This document shows positions 21,634 through 30,003 of a DNA stretch of 64,000 nucleotides, in pieces. Source of the stretch: Bordetella sp. LUAb4 (GTDB taxonomy: Bacteria > Pseudomonadota > Gammaproteobacteria > Burkholderiales > Burkholderiaceae_B). Position 1 is the stretch's first letter. Each line of letters opens with the position of its first letter. The stretch is from positions 310,001 through 374,000 of the forward strand of contig NZ_JAHPZX010000004.1 of assembly GCF_021325795.1 (NCBI RefSeq), in the 5' to 3' direction. The position numbers were made by a program, and so were the translations under genes. Under the pieces are notes generated by a model, which searched no databases, was not told the DNA's origin, and saw only the letters and a program-made list of their open reading frames with translations.

Positions 21634-22140
21634 TCAGTCGGGTCGGCCCTTGACCATGCGCAGTGGGTTATAGGTGGCCACCACGTCGCCGCGCTGGTTG
21701 ACCACGCGGTTCATCGTGCGCAGCAGCCCGTTGCCGGGTTTGCTCGTGGCGCGGGCCTCGACGACCTCCACGCACACATGCAGGGTGTCGCCCGCGACGG
21801 TGGGCTTCAGTATGCGCAGGTCGCATTCCAGAAATGCCACACCGGTGCGTTGCATGGTCGATTGCATCAGCAGGCCTTCGGCCACGCAAAACACCAGCGA
21901 CCCGGGCACCGGGCGCGCGCCCATGCGCGATTCGCGCTGTATGTATTCGACGTTGGTGAACATCTCTTCGACCATGCCGGTGACGCCGACGAACATCGCG
22001 ATGTCGGCTTCGGTGACGGTACGGCCCAGGGTTTGAAAACGCTGGCCGACCTGTACGTCGTTCCAGTGCAGTCCCAATCCCATCACGGGGGCGTCGCGCC
22101 AGAGGGGATCCAGGTTCAGGTTTTCCGCGGAGTGCTTCAT
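21634..22140 (-). CDS. MaoC-fold protein with degenerate hydratase motif
   Basis: 168 residues with a hot-dog fold. The pattern V-VGQRFQTLGRTVTEADIAMF, then PVPGSLVFCVAEGLL and the strand with FLECDLRILKPTVAGDTL, matches the MaoC/R-specific enoyl-CoA hydratase family. Where active members have GDxNPxH, this one reads GMVEEMF: both the catalytic Asp and His are missing. It may therefore bind a CoA ester without hydrating it, or pair with another subunit. The ATG at 22140 overlaps the CoA-transferase stop (ATGA), indicating translational coupling. A second MaoC gene (24577-25020) lies in the same operon. Confidence 0.87.
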   Translation of the reverse strand: MKHSAENLNLDPLWRDAPVMGLGLHWNDVQVGQRFQTLGRTVTEADIAMFVGVTGMVEEMFTNVEYIQRESRMGARPVPGSLVFCVAEGLLMQSTMQRTGVAFLECDLRILKPTVAGDTLHVCVEVVEARATSKPGNGLLRTMNRVVNQRGDVVATYNPLRMVKGRPD

Positions 22141-23396
22141 GGTTGGATGTCCTTGATGACGCATTCAGCGGCCAATACCGCGATTTCCTGTTCCGGCAGG
22201 CCCAGCACTCGCCGCAGTACGCCGGCCGTATGCTGGCCCAGCACCGGCGGCCCCGCCTCGTAGCGCAGCGGCGATTCGGACAGCCGTATCGGACTGGCCA
22301 CGGATGGCACCTCGCCGGCGCTGGCATGCGGCAAGGTGAGCCGAGCACCGCGTGCCTGCACCTGGGGATCGTCGAACACACGGTCGAGCGTGTTGACGGG
22401 CCCGCAGGGCACTTCGACCGCCGCCATCGCCTCCACCCATTGCGCAATGGTGCGCGAAGCGATGATCGTGGCCAGCATCGGCACCAGTACATCCCGATTG
22501 GCGACCCGCAGCGCAATCGTCTGGAAGCGCGGATCCTCGCCTATGTCCGGACGCTCCATCGCCTGCGCCATCTTGCGGAATTGGGTGTCGTTGCCGACCG
22601 CCAGGATCAAGTGGCCGTCGGACGCGCGGAATGACTGGTAGGGCACGATGTTCGGATGCCCGTTGCCCATTCTGCCGGGCGCCTTGCCGGTGGTCAGGTA
22701 GTTCATCGCCTGATTCGCCAGCACCGCCACTTGCACGTCGAGCATGCCGATGTCGATGTGCTGGCCACCGCCGCCCAGGTCGCGATGCCGCAGCGCCGCC
22801 AGGATAGCCACCGCCGCATACATGCCGGACAGGATGTCGGCCAGGGCGACGCCCGCGCGCTGCGGCCCGCCGCCCGGCGCGCCGTCGGGTTCACCGGTCA
22901 CGCTCATCAGGCCGCCCATGCCCTGTATCAGGTAGTCGTAGCCTGGACGCTGCGCGTACGGTCCGGTCTGGCCGAAGCCGGTGACCGAGCAATACACGAG
23001 GTCCGGCAACTCGGCGTGCAAGGTCTGGTAGTCCAGGCCGTATTTGCACAGGCCGCCCACCTTGTAGTTCTCGATCAGCACGTCGCACTCGGCGGCAAGC
23101 CGGCGGACGAGGTCGCGGCCGCGCGGCGTGGCGATGTCGATCGCCACCGACTCCTTGCCGCGATTGCAGCACAGGAAATAGGCGGCATCGGTTTCCGCGC
23201 CCGTGGCCGCGTCGCGGATGAAGGGCGGCCCCATCCGCCGGGTATCGTCGCCGCCGCCGGGATGCTCGATCTTGATCACCTCGGCCCCCAGGTCGGCCAG
23301 GCTCTGCGTGGCCCATGGCCCCGCCAGGATGCGCGTCATGTCCAGGACGCGGATTCCTTGCAGCGGCAGCGCGTCACGCTTGTGTTGGTCGGTCAT
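22137..23396 (-). CDS. CaiB/BaiF (class III) CoA-transferase
   Basis: About 419 residues; transfers CoA between acyl-CoA and a carboxylic acid, activating the substrate of this pathway. It opens with GIRVLDMTRILAGPWATQ, then EVIKIEHPGGGDDTR, NRGKESVAID and the GFGQTGPY and PGYDYLIQ segments. The catalytic aspartate is Asp187 in ALADILSGMY. The start is the ATG at 23396, sharing one base with the acyl-CoA dehydrogenase stop (TGATG); a GTG one codon upstream is possible. It should activate the acid brought in with the Bug protein and feed the acyl-CoA dehydrogenase encoded just upstream. Confidence 0.94.
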   Translation of the reverse strand: MTDQHKRDALPLQGIRVLDMTRILAGPWATQSLADLGAEVIKIEHPGGGDDTRRMGPPFIRDAATGAETDAAYFLCCNRGKESVAIDIATPRGRDLVRRLAAECDVLIENYKVGGLCKYGLDYQTLHAELPDLVYCSVTGFGQTGPYAQRPGYDYLIQGMGGLMSVTGEPDGAPGGGPQRAGVALADILSGMYAAVAILAALRHRDLGGGGQHIDIGMLDVQVAVLANQAMNYLTTGKAPGRMGNGHPNIVPYQSFRASDGHLILAVGNDTQFRKMAQAMERPDIGEDPRFQTIALRVANRDVLVPMLATIIASRTIAQWVEAMAAVEVPCGPVNTLDRVFDDPQVQARGARLTLPHASAGEVPSVASPIRLSESPLRYEAGPPVLGQHTAGVLRRVLGLPEQEIAVLAAECVIKDIQP

Positions 23397-24535
23397 CACA
23401 GGTTCATGGCCTTCGAAATGATGGTGCGTTGGATCTGCGAAGTGCCGCCGCCTATGGTCGACTGCATGCCCTCGCGGAAATAGCGCTCCATGTCGGATTC
23501 CGGCAGCATGCTGTGGCCCCCCAGGATCTGCATGCCTTGGCGCGTAACGGTCTGCAGGGTCTCGGAGGCCATCAGCTTGGCCATGCTGACTTCGCGAGAG
23601 CAGGGCAGGCCGCGCGAGGCCATGTCCGCCGCGCGATAGACCATCAGGCGGGACGCATCGACGGCGGTTTGCATGTCGGCCAGCATGTGGCGTATGACCT
23701 GGAAGTCGAAAATGGGCCGGTCGAACTGGATGCGCTCGTGCGCGTAGCGCAGCGCATCGGAGACGGCCTGCTGGGCGTTGCCGACATAGGCGGCGGACAC
23801 CGCGATCCGCTCCAGTTCCAGGTGGTCCGTGATGATGCTCCAGCCGCTACCCGGCGTCCCCATCATGTTCGCGTCGGGTACCCAGGCATCGTCGACGAAG
23901 ATTTCGGTCGTGCCGGTGGCGCGGCGCGCCATCGTCGGCAGGCGGCGGATATCCAGCCCCGGCGTATCGTTCGGCACCAACAGCACCGACAGGCCCTGGT
24001 GCTTTCTGGCCTCCTTATCCGTGCGCACCAGCATCGCGATCACGACATTCCTGGCCGCCGCGCCGGAGCACCACAGTTTCTGGCCGCGGATCGTCCAGCC
24101 GCCGTCGCGCGGCTCGGCGCGTGTACGGGTGGATGCGGCATCCGAGCCGGCCTGGGGTTCGGAAATCGAGATGGAGAAGCGCAGTTCTCCTCGCATGAAG
24201 GCCGGAAGATAGCGTTCCTGCTGCGCCGGCGTGCCGAATTTGACGATATTCATGCCGGTGAAGGTCGACACCATGAACGCGGTGGCGAAGTCGAAGCCGT
24301 AGCGGGCCAGGCCTTCGCACATGAGCGCGTAGTCGAAGATGGTGCCTCCGTCGCCGCCCATTTCCTCGGGTATGAGCAGGCGCAGCCAGCCCAGTTTGGC
24401 CACCTTCTCGTAGGCTTCATAGGGATAGCTGCGGTCCATATCGCACTGCCGCACGTATTCGCAGCCGATTTCCTTCTCCATCACCCGTGCCACGGTATCG
24501 CGCCACAGCATCTGCTCGTCGTTCAGGAAGTCCAT
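23396..24535 (-). CDS. Acyl-CoA dehydrogenase
   Basis: A 379-residue flavoprotein oxidising an acyl-CoA to the 2-enoyl-CoA with FAD. It has the three-domain family layout: helical N-terminus, beta domain with SISEPQAGSD and GQKLWCSGA, and C-terminal helices with ERIQFDRPIFDFQ and MQILGGHS. At the usual medium-chain catalytic Glu site it reads IGGGTSQIQ, with no Glu. A candidate base is Glu242 in LELERIAVSA, the position used by isovaleryl-CoA dehydrogenase, which fits a branched-chain or long-chain substrate. It is translationally coupled to the CoA-transferase. Confidence 0.93.
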   Translation of the reverse strand: MDFLNDEQMLWRDTVARVMEKEIGCEYVRQCDMDRSYPYEAYEKVAKLGWLRLLIPEEMGGDGGTIFDYALMCEGLARYGFDFATAFMVSTFTGMNIVKFGTPAQQERYLPAFMRGELRFSISISEPQAGSDAASTRTRAEPRDGGWTIRGQKLWCSGAAARNVVIAMLVRTDKEARKHQGLSVLLVPNDTPGLDIRRLPTMARRATGTTEIFVDDAWVPDANMMGTPGSGWSIITDHLELERIAVSAAYVGNAQQAVSDALRYAHERIQFDRPIFDFQVIRHMLADMQTAVDASRLMVYRAADMASRGLPCSREVSMAKLMASETLQTVTRQGMQILGGHSMLPESDMERYFREGMQSTIGGGTSQIQRTIISKAMNL

Positions 24536-24576
24536 GTTGATTCTCGTCTCGCAATTTCATTGCTTGTTGGAAGGAT

Positions 24577-25020
24577 TCAGGACAACAGAGGCTGACGGCG
24601 TATGAGCAAGCTGAATTCGCAGCTCAGCACGACCTCTTGGCGTTGATTGATGGCGGTGAGCCGCGTCGTTACTACCCCGTGGCTCTCGCCCTTGTCACGC
24701 AATTCGATGATTTCGCTTTCCGCGTGCAGGGTGTCGCCGATGAACGTGGGCTTGAGAAAACGCAGTTGGTCCACGCCATAGAAGGCTTCGACCAGGCTGG
24801 AGTCGAAGCCGAGCAGGGCGTTGGCGACGACGAACACCAGGCCGCCCTGCACGACGCGCTGGCCGTACATGGATCGTTTGGAAAATTCCGCGTCGGCGTG
24901 GATGGAAAGCCAGTTGCCGGTCAAGCCGCAGAAGTTGACGACATCGGTTTCAGTCATCGTGCGGCCGCGTGACCGGCGACGTTGGCCGATCGACAGTTCA
25001 CCAAAGGGCAGATCGATCAT
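24577..25020 (-). CDS. MaoC-fold dehydratase (second paralogue)
   Basis: A 147-residue single hot-dog domain. It reads GQRRRSRGRTMTETDVVNFCGLTG in sense, then NWLSIHAD where active R-hydratases have GDxNPxH; the His is kept but the Asp is Asn. The overhang strand VVQGGLVFVVANALLG and LRFLKPTFIGDTL follow. Together with the MaoC protein at 21634-22140, which lacks both residues, it may form a hetero-oligomer hydrating the enoyl-CoA made by the acyl-CoA dehydrogenase (inference). It lies 41 bases upstream of the acyl-CoA dehydrogenase in the same operon. Confidence 0.87.
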   Translation of the reverse strand: MIDLPFGELSIGQRRRSRGRTMTETDVVNFCGLTGNWLSIHADAEFSKRSMYGQRVVQGGLVFVVANALLGFDSSLVEAFYGVDQLRFLKPTFIGDTLHAESEIIELRDKGESHGVVTTRLTAINQRQEVVLSCEFSLLIRRQPLLS

Positions 25021-25059
25021 GGGCTACAGGGTTCCGTGAAAGAAGGTGGGTAAGAGGAC

Positions 25060-25863
25060 TCAGCGTCCCTGCCAGTGAGGCGGGCGCTTTTCGGCAAAGG
25101 CAAGCGGACCCTCGATGGCGTCCGCGCTGGCATAGACTTCCCGATGCCGGGCTTTGGAAACGGCATAGCCGGCGTGAGCGCCCAGGTCGACGCTAGCCGA
25201 CAGGCCTGCCTTGGCCGCCGCGACAGAGAGGGGGGCGTTGGCGGCGATCACCCGCGCATAGTCGGCCGCCTTCGCGCGCACGGCAGCGGGCGTGGCCTCC
25301 ACGGCGTTGACGAAGCCCAGCGCATATAACCGTTCGACCGGTAGCAGTTGTGCGGTGACGGCCATTTCCATCAGCACCGCTAACGGCAGCATGGCCACCA
25401 TCGGCGCGGCCCAGGGCGTGCCGCGGCCGACGCGGGCCTCGGTGATGCCGCCTGACGTCCCGGCCAGTCCTACCCGCAGGTCGGCGTTGGCGGCCAGCAC
25501 CATGCCGCCCGCGGTGAAGTGGCCTGTCATGGCCGCGATGACAGGCACGCGTACGGCGCGCAGGCGTTCGTAGAACGGGTCTTCCAGCAAGTCCAGGATG
25601 TCTTTACCGGTGGCAGCACGCAGGGCCGCCGCTTCTTTCAGGTCCATGCCGGCGCAAAACGTGCCGCAGTCGGCGCTGGTGAGGACCACCGCGCGAATGC
25701 CAGGATCGGCGTCTATCTCGTCCCACAAAGCATGCAGCCGGCGATTCGCGGCGAGAGACAGCGCGTTGCGCCGCTCGGGACGATTCAGCGTCACGGTCGC
25801 AATCGCGCCATCACGCCGCAGCAACACCTGCCCGTCGGCGTCGGGCTCGAAGACAGCTTCCAT
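25060..25863 (-). CDS. Enoyl-CoA hydratase/isomerase family protein (crotonase fold)
   Basis: 267 residues. Crotonase features: IATVTLNRPERRNALS, the first oxyanion-hole segment CGTFCAGMDLKE and the second, HFTAGGMVLAANADLRV, then TEARVGRG. In classical hydratases the first catalytic Glu lies in GGG-E; here that position is Val, while the second Glu is kept in TEARVG. It may thus act as an isomerase, thioesterase-like or C-C lyase member rather than a plain hydratase. The ATG at 25863 follows a strong GGAGGAG site, so earlier in-frame starts are rejected. It is the first gene of the minus-strand operon, next to the divergent palindromes. Confidence 0.9.
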   Translation of the reverse strand: MEAVFEPDADGQVLLRRDGAIATVTLNRPERRNALSLAANRRLHALWDEIDADPGIRAVVLTSADCGTFCAGMDLKEAAALRAATGKDILDLLEDPFYERLRAVRVPVIAAMTGHFTAGGMVLAANADLRVGLAGTSGGITEARVGRGTPWAAPMVAMLPLAVLMEMAVTAQLLPVERLYALGFVNAVEATPAAVRAKAADYARVIAANAPLSVAAAKAGLSASVDLGAHAGYAVSKARHREVYASADAIEGPLAFAEKRPPHWQGR

Positions 25864-25921
25864 CGGTCTCCTCCATCGTGTCCGGCATGTCGGCCAGCGC
25901 GATTCCAACGCCGAGACAAAT

Positions 25922-25941
25922 ACCGACTACTTGGTCTGTTT
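25922..25941. promoter_or_regulatory. Putative TetR operator, copy 1
   Basis: ACCGACTACTTGGTCTGTTT lies about 60 bases upstream of the enoyl-CoA hydratase gene. Its reverse complement matches the palindrome at 26063-26084 at 18 of 20 positions, so the divergent region carries two inverted copies of one site. Confidence 0.55.
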
Positions 25942-26062
25942 TCGAGAAATCATAAACCGTCTGCCAGATTCGTCAATCGAATCCTTATGGATGTAATCCC
26001 TTATATGACGAACTTTAAGCCTTAAAAACCTCATTGACTCGGCTTTGAGTGGTCCATAGAAT

Positions 26063-26084
26063 AAACCGACCAAGTAGACGGTTT
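26063..26084. promoter_or_regulatory. Putative TetR operator, copy 2
   Basis: A dyad at 26063-26084 with outer arms AAACCG and CGGTTT around ACCAAGTAGA. It is of the AACCGAC...GTCGGTT type often bound by TetR regulators of acyl-CoA metabolism. It lies about 110 bases upstream of the AtuA-like gene. Confidence 0.6.
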
Positions 26085-26193
26085 TAATGCGAGGCCGGCT
26101 TTTCACTGGCGCGTGACCGCGGGGGCTGCAGCCGCTCAGGTCTTGCCGCGGTGCGACAAAGCGCGGGCTCTCCTGTTCGCGAGGAAAGACTCA

Positions 26194-27555
26194 ATGAGCA
26201 CGACGATAAGACTGGGAGCCGGCGGTGGCTTCTGGGGTGACGCCTACGATCCGGCGGAGGAATTGCTGCGGCAGGGCAAGCTGGATTTCATGTGCTTCGA
26301 CTTCCTGGCTGAGTTGACGATGGCGATCCTGCATCGGCAGAAAAAGCGCAATCCCGATTCCGGCTACGTGCCCGACGTCCTGCCTTTCATGACCAGCCTG
26401 GCACCGCTGGCCCGCGAGCATGGCACCTGCCTGGTCTCCAATGGCGGCGGTGCCAACCCACTGGCTGCCGGACGGGCCATCGCCGACGCCTTGGGGCGCG
26501 CCGGTACCCATGGCGTGAAGATCGGCGTGGTGGGTGGCGATGATCTGATGCATCGGTTGGACGAGTTGTTCGCGCAAGGCGTGCCGCTGACCAATACCGC
26601 GACAGGAGAGGACGATTTGCGGCCGCTGCGCGAGCGCATCCTGTGCGCCAATGTCTACGCCGGCGCGGAGGGCATCATGCAGGCGGTGGAAGGGGGCGCC
26701 GACATCGTCGTGACCGGCCGCGTGGCCGACAGCGCGTTGTTCGTCGGCCCCATCCTGCAGCGTCTGGGCAGGGGCTACGACGATCCCGACCTGGTCGCCG
26801 CGGCGATCACCGCGGGCCACATCGCGGAATGTGCCGCGGGATGCACGGGCGGCATGTCGTCGCGCTTCGATGAAATGCCGCATATGGGCCGGGTAGGTTT
26901 TCCCATCATCGAGTTTGAATCCGACGGCAGTGCGGTGGTCACCAAGTTGCCTGGGACCGGCGGCCGGGTGGATGCGTTCACGGTCAAGGAGCATCTGGTC
27001 TACGAGATCGGCGACCCGCGCAGCTATGCGGCGCCCGACGGCATCGCGGATTTCACCGCCCCGCGCTTGCGTGAAATTGCGCCGGACCGGGTGCGGGTCA
27101 GCGGTTGCAAGGGCGCGGGACGGCCCGGGCAATTGAAGCTCTTGATCGGCTACGCGGACGGCTGGATAGGGGAGGGGCTGATGCTGTTTCCCTGGCCGCG
27201 TGCGCTGGAGCGGGCGCGCAAGGCGCAGCAGACCTTGTCGGAACGCTTTGAACGCATGGGCCTGGCTGCCGACGACGTGCTGTTTTCCTATTTAGGCGTG
27301 AACACGCTGCATGGCCCGGCGGCGCCTTGGCCGGCCGCGGACGACATGAACGAAGTGGGCTTGCGCGTGGCGGTGCGTACGCGTACCCAGGAGGAGGCCG
27401 AGAAGGTGCGCCGTGCCTGCACGCACTTGTGGATCATGGGGCCGGGCGGTACGTCGTTCGGCGCCCCGTTCAAGCCTCGTCCCGCCGTCAGCCTGTGGCC
27501 GACGACGATTGCCCGGGAGCTTGTCGAAAGCACCATGGAGATGATCGAATCATGA
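26194..27555 (+). CDS. AtuA/DUF1446 family protein (acyclic terpene utilisation-like)
   Basis: A 453-residue protein that starts MSTTIRLGAGGGFWGDAYD after a GAGGAAAG ribosome site. It has the DUF1446 pattern: VSNGGGANP near residue 87, GGDDLMHR, NVYAGAEGI, VTGRVADSALFVGP, ECAAGCTGGMSS, GTGGRVDAFTVKEHL and VSGCKGAGRPGQLK. AtuA is named for the acyclic terpene (citronellol) pathway of Pseudomonas; its exact chemistry is unsettled. Many relatives carry an extra C-terminal ferredoxin-like domain; here that part is the separate next gene. It diverges from the CoA-transferase/acyl-CoA dehydrogenase operon and shares palindromes with it, so it probably acts on a CoA intermediate of the same route. 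Confidence 0.9.
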   Translation: MSTTIRLGAGGGFWGDAYDPAEELLRQGKLDFMCFDFLAELTMAILHRQKKRNPDSGYVPDVLPFMTSLAPLAREHGTCLVSNGGGANPLAAGRAIADALGRAGTHGVKIGVVGGDDLMHRLDELFAQGVPLTNTATGEDDLRPLRERILCANVYAGAEGIMQAVEGGADIVVTGRVADSALFVGPILQRLGRGYDDPDLVAAAITAGHIAECAAGCTGGMSSRFDEMPHMGRVGFPIIEFESDGSAVVTKLPGTGGRVDAFTVKEHLVYEIGDPRSYAAPDGIADFTAPRLREIAPDRVRVSGCKGAGRPGQLKLLIGYADGWIGEGLMLFPWPRALERARKAQQTLSERFERMGLAADDVLFSYLGVNTLHGPAAPWPAADDMNEVGLRVAVRTRTQEEAEKVRRACTHLWIMGPGGTSFGAPFKPRPAVSLWPTTIARELVESTMEMIES

Positions 27556-27866
27556 GCCGACTGCTGGAACAGATCGCTTATATACGCAGTGGCGACAAGG
27601 GCGACAACGTCTCGATTGGCGTCCTGGCCAAGACACCGGAAGACTATGCCGCGGTCCTGCGCTCGGTGACCCCCGAGCGGGTTCATGCCTTGTTCGCCGA
27701 CTGGGCGCGCGGAGACGTGCACGTCTATCCCATGCCCAATATCGATGGCTGCCTGGTGCTGATGGAACACGCGCTGGGCGGCGGCGCCACCCAGACGCTG
27801 CGTTTCGACCAAACCGCGAAATCCCTGGGATACGCGGTATTGCGGCTGGAAGTCGTGGAAGGCTGA
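27552..27866 (+). CDS. AtuA-associated ferredoxin-fold small protein
   Basis: 104 residues, opening LEQIAYIRSGDKGDNVSIGV, the mark of the AtuA-like C-terminal domain that is fused to DUF1446 proteins in other bacteria. NIDGCLVLMEHALGGG follows. The start overlaps the AtuA stop (ATGA), so the two are co-translated and probably form one complex, a split version of the fused protein. Its own activity is unknown. Confidence 0.87.
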   Translation: MSRLLEQIAYIRSGDKGDNVSIGVLAKTPEDYAAVLRSVTPERVHALFADWARGDVHVYPMPNIDGCLVLMEHALGGGATQTLRFDQTAKSLGYAVLRLEVVEG

Positions 27867-27888
27867 AGCGACGATTGCAACCGGAACG

Positions 27889-28779
27889 CTATCCCAGTTC
27901 CGTACCCGTTGCGCGTGCGAGTTCCGCCAGCAGCAGATCCTGGAAACGCGTGTCGTTGACCGCGGCGTTGGGCTGTTGCCGTTGTTGATGGTGCCAGTAT
28001 CCGCCGGTGGTCAGTGCGGCGGGGTCATCGCTGGTGGCTAGCCATTCTTGCGTGAGGTGTCCCAAGCGCAGGTCGTCGGGCGCGCCCGGGCCGCCCATCC
28101 TGGTGGGCACCCAGCCTGGATCGACGGCATTGCTCAACACCTTGGGCCAGTGTCGTGCGACGGCGGCGGACAGGGTAGTGACGAACAGTTTGCTGTCGGA
28201 GTAGCTGCCTGTGACGCTGCGACCTGACCAGTCCATGCCCGCCAGCTTGGCTTGGCCGCCTCTGTGCATGCCGCTACTCAGGTAGATCAGGCGTTCGGGG
28301 CGTTGAATCAAGGCCGTGAGCAGATAGGGCGCGACGACGTTGACCACCAGTAGTTGTTCGCCCGAGATGACGCCCGCGTTGTGGATCACGGCATCCATAT
28401 GGCCGATCGCGTTGACTTGGCTGGCGAGATCGCGGATTTGCGGGAGGTCGCCCAGATCGCCGATGGTGGCGATGGCGCCTTGGTCCACCAACTGCTGAAC
28501 GGCAGGAAGCCGGGCCCGGGAGCGGACGTGCACAACCACGTCATGGCCTTGGGCGAGCAGCGTCTCGGCCGCGGCATGGCCCAGGCCGTCAGCCGAGCCG
28601 GTGATGAAGATACGGGCTTTCCGTCCCGCACGCTGCTGCGCGGTGGGCATGGTGGATTCCTTGCCTGAGGTTGGCGTTGCCTGGGTCTGGGCGGGGAGGG
28701 CGAGGGCGGCGAGGAAAGATCCCGCGCCAAGGCCCGCGCTCCGATCGATGGCTGTTGCTAGAAATCGTCGACGATCCAT
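27889..28779 (-). CDS. Short-chain dehydrogenase with Tat-like N-terminus
   Basis: 296 residues. The core is a Rossmann SDR: IFITGSADGLG near residue 50 (TGxxxGxG), IHNAGVI, YLSSGM and the catalytic YSDSK. A strong GGAGGTG site sits six bases before the ATG at 28779, giving an N-terminus MDRRRFLATAI followed by a hydrophobic stretch ending in LALPAQTQA. That resembles a twin-arginine signal, unusual for an SDR. A shorter cytoplasmic form would start at MPTAQQRAGRK, about 43 residues in. It is convergent with the AtuA pair and divergent from arsR; substrate unknown. Confidence 0.85.
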   Translation of the reverse strand: MDRRRFLATAIDRSAGLGAGSFLAALALPAQTQATPTSGKESTMPTAQQRAGRKARIFITGSADGLGHAAAETLLAQGHDVVVHVRSRARLPAVQQLVDQGAIATIGDLGDLPQIRDLASQVNAIGHMDAVIHNAGVISGEQLLVVNVVAPYLLTALIQRPERLIYLSSGMHRGGQAKLAGMDWSGRSVTGSYSDSKLFVTTLSAAVARHWPKVLSNAVDPGWVPTRMGGPGAPDDLRLGHLTQEWLATSDDPAALTTGGYWHHQQRQQPNAAVNDTRFQDLLLAELARATGTELG

Positions 28780-29077
28780 GTCAAGCACCTCCGGATGGCG
28801 CATGGCCGTGCTTTCGTTGGGATGAACGGGCTATGCGCCTTCGCTTGCCAGCGCACTGATCGCCGCTGCGTCCAGGCGCGCCAGGCGCACTGAGTCGAAT
28901 ATAGTCGCGCCTAGGCTCGTATAGAAAGCTTTGCCGGTTGTATTCGATGCTGCGACGACCCAGTCTACTCGCCCGCAACCTCGGGATGCTCACCTCCGAT
29001 GTCCTGTGGCAGGGGGGAGGGCGTAGAAATATCGGGCAATCGGGCCGGGGGCGTATTGGAAAAATCTGATAAAAGCC
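28780..29077. other. Intergenic region between the dehydrogenase and arsR
   Basis: About 300 bases without a credible gene. Its right end grows AT-rich and leads into the arsR promoter. Nothing else notable was seen. Confidence 0.4.
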
Positions 29078-29107
29078 TTGTTAATAGTTCAATAATACTT
29101 GTATTAT
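29078..29107 (+). promoter_or_regulatory. arsR promoter and ArsR operator
   Basis: TTGTTA (29078-29083), an 18-base spacer and TATTAT (29102-29107). A perfect dyad ATAATAC-TT-GTATTAT (29092-29107) covers the -10 element, the usual kind of ArsR/SmtB operator. The arsR ATG is only seven bases after the -10, so the transcript may be leaderless. Confidence 0.7.
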
Positions 29108-29113
29108 CAAACC

Positions 29114-29440
29114 ATGAACGAAGATCAAGTTGTCTCCGCCCTCAGTGCTCTTGCTCATGCCCAACGGCTGCGCGTTTTTCGCGCCTTGGTCGTCGCCGGC
29201 CCGGCAGGGTTGAATCCGAGCGTCATTGCTGACCAGCTCGGCATCGCCCGTAGCGCGTTGTCCTTTCACCTGAAGGAACTCGCGCATGCGAGTTTGGTAT
29301 CGGTCGAGCAGCAGGGGCGCAACCTGATATACCGCGCGGATTTTTCCAGCATGACCGGCTTACTTGGCTATCTCACCGAGCACTGCTGCCAAGGTGCCGC
29401 GTGCGATGCCGCCAACCCGGACGCATGCACCACCTGTTGA
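29114..29440 (+). CDS. arsR: ArsR-family arsenic-responsive repressor
   Basis: A 108-residue winged-helix repressor. The core has SALAHAQRLRVFRAL, the recognition region ADQLGIARSALSFHLKEL and the wing SVEQQGRNLIYRADF. It lacks the ELCVCDL metal site of E. coli ArsR. Instead it has a cysteine-rich tail: Cys91-Cys92, Cys97, Cys105 and Cys108, like the Acidithiobacillus ferrooxidans-type ArsR that binds As(III) through C-terminal cysteines (established knowledge). First gene of arsR-arsC-arsH-MFS, and probably autoregulated through the -10 dyad. Confidence 0.93.
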   Translation: MNEDQVVSALSALAHAQRLRVFRALVVAGPAGLNPSVIADQLGIARSALSFHLKELAHASLVSVEQQGRNLIYRADFSSMTGLLGYLTEHCCQGAACDAANPDACTTC

Positions 29441-29481
29441 CGAGGCAACCCAGACACTAGCCGCTGCCGCCAGAAAATCTC

Positions 29482-30003
29482 ATGTCCAATATCTCAACTC
29501 AAGCCCCTTACAACGTCCTCTTTCTTTGCACCGGCAATTCCGCGCGGTCGATACTCGCGGAAGGCTTGCTCAATGGCCTGGCCAATGGCCGCTTCAAGGG
29601 CTTCTCCGCGGGTAGCCAACCGAAAGGGCAGGTGCATCCCATGGCAATCGCTACGCTTGAAGGATTCTCCTTACCGACGAAAGGCTATCGCAGCAAAGGC
29701 TGGGACGAGTTCGCGGTGGACGGCGCGCCTGCGATGGATTTCATCATCACGGTCTGCGATGATGCCGCGGGCGAAGTCTGTCCGATCTGGCCAGGTCACC
29801 CGATGACCGCGCACTGGGGCGTGCCCGATCCCGCCGCGCACGAAGGTACGCCAGAGGAAAAGCTCAGCGCATTTCACGACGCGGCCCGGGTGTTGAAGCG
29901 CCGGATCGAATTATTCCTTTCACTCCCCATCCAACGTTTGGATTCGATGTCTTTGCAGACCGAATTGCGCGGGATCGGCCAGGTGCGGGAGTATTCCAAG
30001 TGA
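29482..30003 (+). CDS. arsC: Arsenate reductase, low-molecular-weight phosphatase type
   Basis: 173 residues; reduces arsenate to arsenite so that it can be exported. The P-loop is CTGNSAR with nucleophile Cys16 and Arg22, followed by [31 protein letters not shown] and the acidic [12 protein letters not shown] loop fit the LMW-PTP reductase fold. Its second cysteine is in ITVCD. The stop overlaps the arsH start (GTGA). About 30 residues follow the usual C-terminus (from [10 protein letters not shown]), a tail also seen in relatives. Confidence 0.92.
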   Translation: MSNISTQAPYNVLFLCTGNSARSILAEGLLNGLANGRFKGFSAGSQPKGQVHPMAIATLEGFSLPTKGYRSKGWDEFAVDGAPAMDFIITVCDDAAGEVCPIWPGHPMTAHWGVPDPAAHEGTPEEKLSAFHDAARVLKRRIELFLSLPIQRLDSMSLQTELRGIGQVREYSK

